Part shown: piece after piece, positions 54,618 to 64,000 of the stretch
Layout of the letters: the number at the start of each line of letters is the position of its first letter
Numbering within the stretch: position 1 is the stretch's first letter
Source: Flammula alnicola
Taxonomy: Eukaryota > Basidiomycota > Agaricomycetes > Agaricales > Strophariaceae
DNA length: 64,000 nucleotides
Assembly: GCA_015499995.1 (NCBI GenBank)
Contig: JADNRV010000048.1
Span: 269,220-333,219 of the forward strand
Reading direction: 5' to 3'
Notes under the pieces: model-generated
The model's database searches: none
The model's input: only the letters and a program-made list of their open reading frames with translations
Told to the model about the DNA's origin: nothing
Made by a program: the position numbers and the translations under genes

Positions 54618-56370
54618 CGCTTGGGCCAGAGGTATACTTGAGCCACTCTTGTGGCGTATTGTCCAAAGATTGGCGGGCAAGACACATACAGATATGAGCG
54701 CCAGTTAGCTCTATATCAGAAATAGTGTATTGAGGAATCCAACCAGGAATACTGTACTTAGAAAAAGTAGGAGAGGAATTTGAAGCCAAGGACGTCAAGA
54801 CAGTCGACAACCCTTGAAATGAGTATGAACTCCGGGCCGGAGTCGCAGCATAAAATGCGCAAGCTGAACCACCGTGACATGTACATATTGCACGACCCCA
54901 TTAGCAACGGATACCCTCCCCTTGTCTTCGCCTCTCTGCATCCCAAGGCTTACAGCCTCATCTCTTTGACGCTCAAATTATATGTTTAACCAAATAACTG
55001 TGTTGTAAGGATTTTGGAGACCCCCAGCTTAGCTGGCATTCGACCTGAAATTTACAAGCATGTTGTTCGGTTTTCCTGCGTCTCCATATTCCGTCTTGCG
55101 ATAACGGGAGGACGCGTCTTTATAGAAAGCATAGAAGGTGAGTTTCTCCCTTTCACCTTTTCATAAATGATGCATATTTTTTGTATCACTGGAAATCCCA
55201 GTGTATTTATGGACCAGAGGCACGTTCTTCAAGGACATGGCGCTCTGGAATGATTGGTCTGTTCATAGACAAAATCTTCTCTCTGATTATCATATATCAT
55301 CCATTGTTGAACTTCTGGACTTGCTCATTTTTGTCTTTCCTAGCTCATGGCGCAATGTACAGCCTCAATGTTCTCAGCTCAATTTCCTCCGCAAAATAGT
55401 GATATGTTGGACCTCGCGCACGGTGTTCTTATCGCCTTATCTACGCACAGAATCCTCTCATCCCGCTGGCATTGCTGCACATGTCCGCATGATATGAGCC
55501 AGGTCGAATTCTGGAAGTATGGAGAATGAGAAATGCTCCCGACCGGTTACCCTTCTTTACCTGTGAACCATGGTTATAAGTTACCGGTGAGCTTGCTACA
55601 CAACATGTCAAGTAACTCAATCGTTGACTTTTCCCCCTGGGTATTGGTCCAGAAAAGTTTGAATGCATATATCTGCTATGAATGGTATTCAATCTTCCAA
55701 TACGTTACAGCACCAGGTTATTGCGCTTGCCAAGCAAAACCTGTCATCTCAGAGAAACTTAAATAAAGTGCCTTCGATACTCCATGTCCATTCGCCATTA
55801 GACGATCCAGGAAGGTACCCCGAAGGTTGGTAAATACCATTAGTCAGGATGTGCGTTGTTCTCATGTTGGTAACCCGTAGTGCTTTATTTTGATCATGGA
55901 CCCATCGTCTTCCGCTCCGCCTTCCCCGATTAACGTGTCCTCGCCACGCGAAGAGCGGACATGTATTATCTTTCACCCCTCTACCTCCGCAACTCGGTCA
56001 GGCGTCTACTCGGCTTTGCGATCGTGAAGCTACGAAAGCGAAACACCGTCGGCGTAATGCCATATACCAAGTTCCCAGAGCATTCTAATGCAAGACTGTT
56101 GCCATGAAAGGCAGCCAACGAACTTTTGGCATCCGTCTGGGAAGCCAGATCGAGATACATTGCCTGGAGACAGTGTGTTGGTCCTTTTTTCTCGGTCTTC
56201 CATATTTCGGGGCGCACCTTTTGGTTGGTTCTTACATCCTTGAATTGCACAATTTCTGATCCTGAAAATTTTCAAAACTTCCAAAAGTCCGATAATCTTC
56301 ACCAACGGTCCTCCGGTCTGAAACGCAAATAAGGCCAACTGGCCGACGAGAAATCTCCTTGGCTATATGC
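54618..56370. other. Spacer with an unassigned coding-like segment
   Basis: Mostly without recognised genes; 54990-55497 is described separately. 55540-56370 shows only short unsupported frames and should contain the promoter of the PEP-mutase-family gene. Confidence 0.4.
54990..55497 (+). other. Unassigned two-exon coding-like segment or gene remnant
   Basis: The frame GIRPEIYKHVVRFSCVSIFR with GGRVFIESIE runs up to a perfect donor (GTGAGT at 55138) and, after a 64-nt intron ending CCCAG at 55201, continues in frame with VYLWTRGTFFKDMALWND through SSIVELLDLLIFVFP to a stop at 55495-55497. The canonical, frame-keeping splice is better than chance, but no family is recognised and no clear ATG or upstream exon was fixed. 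It may be a degraded or lineage-specific gene. Confidence 0.3.
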
Positions 56371-56377
56371 TATAAAG
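56371..56377 (+). promoter_or_regulatory. TATA box of the PEP-mutase-family gene
   Basis: TATAAAG lies 95 bp before the ATG at 56472, a usual spacing for fungal promoters. Confidence 0.5.
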
Positions 56378-56471
56378 GAGTGGTTTAAAATCAGCTCCTC
56401 GTTACTTCAATATTCTTATCCTCCTTGGATACTACCGATCTTTCTATCTCACCTTCGTCGCATATTCCACC

Positions 56472-57914
56472 ATGCCTGGACTTGACTACTTCAGTACTGA
56501 AACCCCGGCTTCTCCAGCACCTACTACTTTCTCCACCGAGACGAGTTCGTCGACGGCCCCAGCCATTGGCGTTTACTACAACGCGCGCTTGGACCCGAAG
56601 AACTATCTTGAAGGTCCTTTATCCACCAATCCTGCCACTCGCCTGCGACAAATGCTCGCGAGACCGGGCATTGTCGTACGTATCAACCTTCTAATAAATG
56701 TTGACGAAAAGAACTAATTAATTATTTCGTTCAAGGTTGCTCCTGGTATCTGCGACGGTATCAGTGCTCGCTGTGCTCTCGAAGCAGGCTTCAACTGCAT
56801 GTATCAGAGGTCGGCATTTTTATTTCTACCTAGCCTCGAATTTTTCTGAGCTAGAGACGCAGTGGTGCTGCGACTACCGCCTCTCGCCTCGGTCAGCCAG
56901 ATTTGGCCATCGCCACTATGAACGATTTTGTGGAGGTATATGCCTTAAGAACCAGTTGCCGTATACAAGAGCTGACAGATAATTCTAGTCCGCGCAGATG
57001 GTTTGCAGCTTGGATCCCACTGTTCCAGTCATTGCTGACGCCGACACGGGGTAAGCGACAAACTTGCTTTTCTGTAAATAACTAGGATCCTCACGCAACT
57101 TCTATTCCGTCGTTCAGGTTCGGCGGTCCCGCTAATGTCGCCCGTACCGTGACGCAATATGCCAGGGCTGGCGTTGCTGGCTTGCACATTGAAGATCAGG
57201 TCCAGACGAAGCGCTGTGGTCATCTGATGGGCAAGCAAGTTGTCTCTCGTGAGGAATTCTTGACCAGGATCAGGGCTGCTGTTATTGCCCGAGACTCCAT
57301 CCCTGGGGGGTCAGATTTCGTACGTGCATTATTTGTCTTCGATAAGCCTGTATTCATTTATTTTATGTCAGGTTATCATTGGACGAACTGATTCCGCTCA
57401 AGTATTGGGCATGGAGGAAGCTATCACCCGACTCAAGCTAGCAGCTGATGCAGGTGCCGATGTCTGTTTTATTGAAGGTGTGAAAACAGAAGAACTTCTC
57501 CGATCCACTGTCGCCGCACTAGCACCCAAGCCCGTACTGGTCAACGTTATCTCGGGAGGACTCACGCCGTCATTTACTACCCAGGAGGCTGAGACGATGG
57601 GTGCTAAGATTATCAGTGCGAACTTGCTCTTCAATCGATTTCCACCATTAATCTCCTCTTGATTTCCAGTCTTTTCTTTGGTTTCATGTGTGGCCATGGT
57701 ACATGCCGTCCGTGCTGCTATGCAATCACTGAAGAAGACAGGTACCGACTTTACATCGGCCGAAGGCATGGACCCCAAATCTTTCTTCGAAGTTATGGGT
57801 CAGTCAAACCTTGCTGTGCCTTTGTGGGAATCAACGCTAACAATCCTAACAGGACTGAACGAGGTCATCGAGCTAGACTCGAAAGCGGGTGGTTCTGCGT
57901 TCGAAGTTGTTTAG
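56472..57914 (+). CDS. PEP mutase / isocitrate lyase superfamily enzyme (oxaloacetate hydrolase-like)
   Basis: A TIM-barrel enzyme acting on C-C or C-P bonds of oxaloacetate-, methylmalate- or PEP-like acids with Mg2+. ATG 56472 with a Ser/Thr/Pro-rich N-tail. Motifs in order across short introns: LRQMLARPGIV, VAPGICDGISARCALEAGF, GAATTASRLGQPDLAIA (joined by an intron ending ACGCAG), VCSLDPTVPVIADADTG (metal-binding DxD region), GLHIEDQV, the catalytic-loop Cys in KRCGH, ISREEFLTRI-type VVSREEFLTRIRAA, VIIGRTDS, GADVCFIEGVK, and a last exon VSCVAMVHAVRAAM. Stop 57912-57914. Candidate activities are oxaloacetate acetylhydrolase (oxalate production), dimethylmalate lyase or carboxyphosphonoenolpyruvate mutase-like; sequence reading does not decide. 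A broken paralogue lies at 1-866. Confidence 0.9.
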
Positions 57915-58088
57915 AATCTTCCCGGGACAACGAAAGATATGCCGACGATGACGGGTATCAATGATGTCACACATCGTACAAGATATTTATTGCCAATAGA
58001 GAGAATACAATCCAATATACCAGTTTTTTGAATTTCGTGCGATCCAACTTAATAAGGCAACTTCAAAATCGAAAAGGATTAGATACGT

Positions 58089-59357
58089 TTAGTCTCTTTG
58101 TCGAATTAATCCCCAATGTCCCCAATTCGTGCTCGAGTCTGGCTTCGTAAGGAACAAGCCCCATGAAATGGCATAGTGAACCAAAACGAGGTCAAGCTCT
58201 TCCATTTCGTCTAGAAACTCAAGTTTGGATATCCTGCAATGTCGTTCGGTCAGTAAAGCCAAAAAAGTCCAAAGGACGATGATGGATACCTCTCAAGTTC
58301 CTCTCGCTCAATGTAATCCTTTCTAATTTCCTTCAGAGTGAGACCATGGGCTGCTGAAAACCCCGTTGCCAAAAACCTGTTGGGCAGACTTTCGACGGTT
58401 GGATAGGGTTCAGCGCCTAGCAGGGATATATTACGCTCCTAAACGTTAAGTAAGGCACTGAGAAGACCAAAGCTTGAAGAAGGTTTCTTACTTTCAAATT
58501 GTTGATCATGACGCGCCCAAACGCGTCATCCAGACCGAACATTTCGTACACAATGCATCCCAATACCCCACTTTGACTCCTTTCGGCGCGACCTACAAAC
58601 CATTCTAGAAGTCGCGATGAAGAGGATGCCGACATGTATACGAGGACACACTCGAATACCAGGAGAGTGGGCAAGGAGGGGTCCAATATTGCTGGATGTT
58701 CTGCGTCCTTTGAAGAATAAAGCATTGGCTCAAGCGTTTCTGAAGGCTCAAGTCGAAGATCCGCAGCAAGGAGGTGATATCTTGGTGAATGGAGAGCCGT
58801 ACCACCCTGAGCTACGTCAATTAGTATGGCAAAGCACGGAGAAGCGATATGACTGTACCTAGAGTGACCTTTGCAGGATCTCCTAGTCCGCTCATCAGTT
58901 CTTTGTTCTTGCGGATTGCCATCGCCTTTTTGGTAGTAATTTCAGGGAAGTCTATCTCCACATATGTCTGTAGATTTTCTTTGAGTGGTCCCGCCTATCG
59001 ATTGCCGCTCATGAATTGGCATTCTCTTGAAGAGATGTGAATTTGACGTGCCGCAATCCGCCAGAATCTAGTGTCACTTCCGGAGCCAAGGCTGACAATT
59101 TGACACTGTTGACCGGCATTTCCTGCCAACGACAGCCATTGATCGACCAGAGCGTCGATTCCTGCACTCCTGACGTATGTCCCAATATTGATCAATGGCG
59201 GACGAGGGGGAAGTAGATGGGCACGAGGAACGAAATATCTGATAAAGGGGTCATTGAAGTATTGCTTGTGAACTGCAGATAGCCTTGCTACGGCAGCATC
59301 ATTATCTGTTGCTCGAATTGGAGCATCCCCAGCTTGTGCGCGCGAAGGAGGAAACAT
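58089..59357 (-). CDS. PPM1: Leucine carboxyl methyltransferase (PP2A methyltransferase)
   Basis: Methylates the C-terminal leucine of the PP2A catalytic subunit with S-adenosylmethionine, steering holoenzyme assembly. ATG 59357 (MFPPSRAQAG..). Motifs: AVARLSAVHKQYFNDPFIRY, FVPRAHLLPPRPPLINIGTY, the SAM-binding QIVSLGSGSDTRFWRI (about 59105-59060), YVEIDFPEITTKKA, then PSLPTLLVFECVLVYMS (about 58680-58630), and the tail exons with FLDEMEELDLVLVHYAISWG. Stop 58089-58091. Introns are short. Length near 340-360 residues, as usual. Adjacent to, and on the same strand as, the helicase gene. Confidence 0.93.
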
Positions 59358-59604
59358 GAGAAGATATAGATTGTGGAGGTAGCCAAGCAGTGCAGTACTT
59401 ACGGCATATTTCCTCAAATAGCCACACAGTAGAACTTTCCCTACATTCCAAACTAACCTATAATCTGTGCTTCTTCATACAAAAAGTTACATATGATAAT
59501 TCTACACCAGGTGTCTGTAAGACGTAGCATCATAGCCTAGATTTATAAAAAATTGTCCATATTCACGGAGAGATTGTAAGACCACGCTCTCTTCTCGAAT
59601 GCTT

Positions 59605-62600
59605 TCAGAAAGGCGTATCCTTGGCGGTTTCCTCATTAGCAAGAACTTTCACCGATGGGCACAGAACTTCATCAGAACTGATCAAGATACACAAAGTCTT
59701 CGCGCGACTGATAGCCACATTCAGCCGGCGGCGTTCAAGAAGAAATCCAAGGTCTGATGTGAATGTCCTCGGCAGGGAAAATAAGCATATGACGAATGCT
59801 GCTTCAGAGCCTGAGCAAAAACATCAGTAACCATCTATGTAATTTGTAGGAAAGTTAGCAGACCTTGAAGACGTTCAATCGTGTCGACTGTGACTTTAGA
59901 ATTCGAGGCACCGGCCCCAATGTGCATGCGTCTAAATCCATCTTCTAGTGAAGCTACATTACTTTGAAGCTTTATTCTTCCAAGGGCGGCTTTCACTGCC
60001 TCCCTTTGGATTCGATGTGGTGTAGCCACAAAGATGTCATCATTTGGAGAGCATTTTGCAATGAATTGACCAAAGCAGCTGCAACAGCGGCCTCGCCGTG
60101 CACATGTAATTCGTAACCGATATGTTGAGTATGAGCAGACCAGCTCCTTAGCCGAATCAGAGCGAGCGACACCGGTCGATGTGTCAGGGAAACGTCCGAA
60201 GTGCCGCCGAGTAACTTTGCTGGAGTGATCGAATGCACCTCGGGCGCGACAAGGACTGTCTGGGGTTGTTTGAACATAACGTCAGAGAGCGCGACGAGGA
60301 AAGTCTGGACCGCTTTCGAGATGTGGGGTTGAATTCGGAGCTGCTTCCCGTCATCGCTTGCAAGAGTTTTGAGAGCGGCTGCTAACTGGCGTGCTTGAAC
60401 CTTCTGTGGCTTGAACCGACGGGAGTAAATTGTGGAAACAAATTCTCCCAGATCGGGGTTTAGACTGTCGACAATGAGTAGGAATTGAGCATGTCGAATA
60501 TAAATGTTAACCAGCGATAACGTACCGAAAATTCTCTGTTAATTGAACAACGGTACTTTGAGAGGCTTGAAACTCAGATTCATCGGCCGGACTTGGCGAT
60601 GGCGGTCGAGCCTTATCACCCAAGCTAGCTCTTGAGGACAATTGCGAGAACATAAGAGAATCGAGCACCGATCCAAAAAGTGCACTGAACTTCAATTGGG
60701 GATATTTTGCACTGAGAATCGGTGCCAGCTGCTCCGAATCTCCTGCAATAATGATACGTCCCTGGTCGCTGAGAGAGCGAAGCACAAGCGAAATCCCTCC
60801 CAAGGACATCTGACCCGCTTCATCGATAATAACACAGTCAACCTCCATCGAATTTCGTTTCGTGAAATTGCTAAGCTAAATCGAAAAACATATATCATCG
60901 TTATACGAAGGGCATCAAGACTGACTCACTTGATAAATTGTGCCTGCATATATGCGAAGTCCAGATCCCGATTTCGGGGGTGCAGGATGATCATTGCCTC
61001 TACTAACAACCTCGACTTCGACTTCATCAAGCCACTTGTGAGGCAGAGAATCAATGGAACGATACGCATCCATTAGTCGCAGAAGTTTACTCTGACAGGC
61101 TTCAATGGCTGCGTGGGTGATGGCTGTTATAAATATGATCTTGGGTATTGGACCACAGTGGCGACGCTCGACTTCGAGCAGACGTAAAAGTGATAACGAA
61201 ATGGTGTAAGTCTTTCCTGTCCCTTTTATTTTCAGTCGGGGTTCTGTCAGTATATTTTAAATACCAAGAAAGCAAGAATGCCACACCTGGAGGGCCCCAT
61301 ATTACTGATAGTCGATTCGACAATATCCTCTGTGTAGCTCGATGTTGAGAGGCCTTGAGAACAAGAGAACCAGCCACATTGTTACCCAAACCCTTGAGAT
61401 CTCGAAACAGTTTCTGGATATCGTTTTCTGCCTTGACATATTTTTTTGCCGAGGGTATCTTGCCAAACGAAGTCGGATTGATGATAAGTTGCAAAAAAGG
61501 CACATCGTGGGGCCCATTATCTTCGTCTTCGTACATGTCGGCCTCAGAGCTCCAGCGGAGGTCTATCTCAAATAGGGCAGATAAGATCTTCGTTGTGTTG
61601 AAATCAACAAGGCGAGACGACAATCGATAGACAGCCCCTGCTTTGAGTAACACCTGCCAATTCCCCCAAGTCCGCAAAGCGACCATGGTGCCACGTTTTT
61701 CTTGGTCTGTGTAAACATTGCGGACGTCGGCCACTACAAGCTCACGCTGGACCCTCGGGTCTTGTTGCCCCCAGCTCGCCTTCGTGTATCGATTGAGGGG
61801 AAAGACCAGACCAGACACCCCAAGATCGTCGAACAAGGCCTCAACGGGAAGGTTCTCGCAGCTTTCTTCGTTGCTCGACAAATCCGGTGTATCCAGCACG
61901 AGGAGTTTGTCGTAAAACGCGTAATCCCTGTCTGTCGCTGGAACATCGATCGTTCCAGAAAGAAGCCGAAAAATATATTCCGGTCCATTGACGCCTTGGA
62001 CCACGTTGCAATATTCAAGTGTAGGTGCTTCTGGGCAGCCATCGATGCGTGACTGCCATAATTCAGTCAGCTTGGCAAGGACTTCAAACTATACCAAAAC
62101 GACGCATCAGCCTTAAAAATCGACAACTAGGATATGAAGCGAACCTGCTGCATGAAGAATAATTTGCGCGTGTGCGGCTCTCTGCAAATATCCATGAATT
62201 TTGTTGACGGTATTTTCCCTCCGTTGACTAGGAGAGAATGACCAGTAACCGAAACGGCACGAGCTCGGAAGTCCTTCAATATGGAGAATATCAACCAATT
62301 TCGACGAACTAGGAGGTCGTGCAACGATTTGCCATATTTAAGCCTCTTGTAAGCGGTGAAAATCTGCTCGTCACTAGGGCAGACACCCTCTGACGGTAGC
62401 AAGGCCGATACACACTCTGGGAGGTCCCAATATCCAGGTATGGGCAGTGCGAGCTGCCGCTCAATCTCCTTCTTCAATGGAACCACGCGCGGCAGCTGTC
62501 CGAACTCCTTGCGCCGTTCTTCGTATCCCGGATGAGCCGCCGACTCGTCTTGCATCCTTCGAACTTCGTTATCGATGCGTTTACGCAAAACTTCTGTTGG

Positions 62601-64000
62601 GCCTTCAGTGGACAGACCCATGCGCGTCAGGCATGCTTTGTATTCCTCTTTAGTCTTCCTCCCCTTGCCGAGGAAACTAAGAAGGGCACCCGAAAGTAAG
62701 AGCGGTTGAAAGGTAGTCTGAAGCAGGGAAGCCCCTTCCGCAAGGGCACCGATGCACAGTCGGATGTCGTTATCATCGGCAGAGGATGTGAGCGCGGCGT
62801 TGATGATGTGGCTTTGAAGCAGTGCCTGTTCGGCAGACGACCATACGTAAAATTGGGATGTGTATATGCCAGAGGCGGCGAGCGAGCGGATTAAAGTCGC
62901 AAGCTTGGCGATAACTTCATTGGCTGGGCAAAGGATGGAAGAAGGAAGTTTAATGGACGGATTTTCAGAATACGGTGTGATGCAGAAATAATCTCCGCCA
63001 AGGTTTGGAGAAGATGGGTCATTGACGATAGACACAATGACGGCAATGTCCTCTCGGCTCGGACACGTGTAATTGCGTCGAGGGATGATCTTACAAGAGT
63101 GAAGTGAGTATTTGCATAAGTATCTTGTATGTAGAAGCTCACTTGAATTTCGTGGGTCCGAGCTGCTTCGACGATGGGACTTTGTGCTGCTCCTTTCTTC
63201 ATGCGAACTCTCTTTGGAAGTGATAGAATTTGTTTCGCTTTCTTAACAACGGTCGGGGAGGATCTTGCAATATCTTCAAGCTTAGCAGGATTTGCAACAA
63301 GCTCGTGGAGCTCTTCGATATCGCTCAAACTTTCATCTCGATTAGGCAGAGCAGATACAAAAGAAATCCGCAAGAGGTCTTTCAAAGCCCCCGCATCATC
63401 TATGGAGATGTTCGGCATGCTTCCCAAGCGACCCTCGTCCTGGGCCCGCGTTCTGCATTCAGGCTCGTATCGACACCCACGACACAGCGGATTATAATGC
63501 CATTTGACTCGCTCGGAGGGTAGTGCGATGACCTTTGGCAGTTCACGGAAAAGAAAGGCGTCCAAGGCAGGTGCTAGAAGGGAGATGGAAATAGCCTTTA
63601 TGTTGTCAATTGAAGGTGGTGTTGCCTGAAAACCATCCTTTGGAGGAAGCCATATCCCAGCCGAGTCAGCGACACGAAAGAAGGGAGGGCGAAGTAGATA
63701 CGTCAAGCACAACGTGTAGAAATAGATTTGGATGTGGTGGGATGTCTGGAAGAAGAGAAACGCGTGAGATTCGGGCAAAGCACGCGAAGCTGAAAAAGTC
63801 GAGTCATACCTTCACTTGTTTCGATGCTTTCGCGTCTATGACTCTCCACTGAACGCTGTCGCCGGTTCGTTTAATTTCGACCAGGTCAGGCTTAGCCAAG
63901 CCAAAATTCAGAGGCTCAGTTCTGGCTTGAACAAATCTCTCTGTCAACTTGGCTTGGGGGGCCCAAAATGACAGACCGGTAATAAAAAAGTGGCTTCTGT
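59605..64000 (-). CDS. RecB-like nuclease / RNase H-like / SF1 helicase fusion (5' end beyond window)
   Basis: Partial: the N-terminus lies past 64000. From the right edge: a RecB-like nuclease motif in KPDLVEIKR..WRVIDAKAS (about 63895-63820; the D-x-K core), then HHIQIYFYTLCL and a Cys cluster CRGCRYEPEC (about 63490-63455) that may hold an iron-sulfur cluster. A middle region with GGDYFCI and FYVWSSAEQALLQSHI (about 62860-62820) resembles the RNase H-like domain of TM0106-type proteins. The helicase follows: Walker A GPPGTGKT with an intron inside it (about 61290-61225), Walker B VIIDEAGQM (about 60835-60810), GDSEQLAPI, QLTENFR, and motif VI LLERRRLNVAISRAK near 59700. Stop 59605-59607. 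Likely a DNA or RNA processing enzyme; the pathway is unknown. Many introns. Confidence 0.88.

Overview
The window is nuclear DNA of a filamentous basidiomycete, most likely an Agaricomycete. The genes are full of roughly 45-65 nt GT..AG introns. There is a FunK1 fungal-type kinase, an F-box protein of the mushroom type, a chromodomain-bearing Ty3-like LTR retrotransposon, and closely packed housekeeping genes with short shared promoters. No CRISPR array, rRNA or tRNA was seen.

Layout. 1-866 holds a decayed minus-strand copy of a PEP-mutase/isocitrate-lyase-family gene whose intact relative sits at 56472-57914. A FunK1 kinase (939-4029, +) converges on an N-acetylglucosamine-6-phosphate deacetylase (4330-6441, -). 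From 6442 to 22122 the DNA is gene-poor. Its only recognisable gene is a bZIP transcription factor (12063-13976, -) with unusually large flanks; the region also carries three diverged tandem copies of a ~0.4-0.6 kb unit (15841-17442). Two tandem Dal5-like MFS transporters follow (22123-24395 and 25656-27906, both -).

An NMN adenylyltransferase (29442-30626, -) and a family X DNA polymerase (36492-38946, +) are divergent neighbours. Their shared promoter has been split by a 5,226-bp LTR retrotransposon (30795-36020) with apparently identical 201-bp LTRs and a perfect 5-bp target duplication. Its pol reading frame runs straight from RNase H into the integrase tail and chromodomain: the integrase zinc-binding and catalytic core is missing in frame. 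This is the most interesting object in the window.

39078-59357 is dense and ordinary: glutaryl-CoA dehydrogenase, ribosomal protein eL33, an IMPACT-family protein, a mitochondrial-targeted unknown, an MRX11-like mitochondrial protein, an NFKBIL1-like protein, a CSC1/OSCA-type channel, an F-box protein, the PEP-mutase-family enzyme and leucine carboxyl methyltransferase. The right edge (59605 to beyond 64000, -) is a fused RecB-like nuclease / RNase H-like / SF1 helicase, cut by the window end.

Genes are mostly independent housekeeping functions, but three divergent pairs share short promoters with related roles: eL33 with IMPACT (translation and its control), two mitochondrial proteins, and NMNAT with Pol X. 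Four reading-frame breaks (12186, 13909, 32679, 53475) would each be healed by one extra G/C in a short homopolymer. This suggests either decay or homopolymer under-calling in the assembly. All identifications come from reading translated sequence and recalled family motifs; no database search was run.
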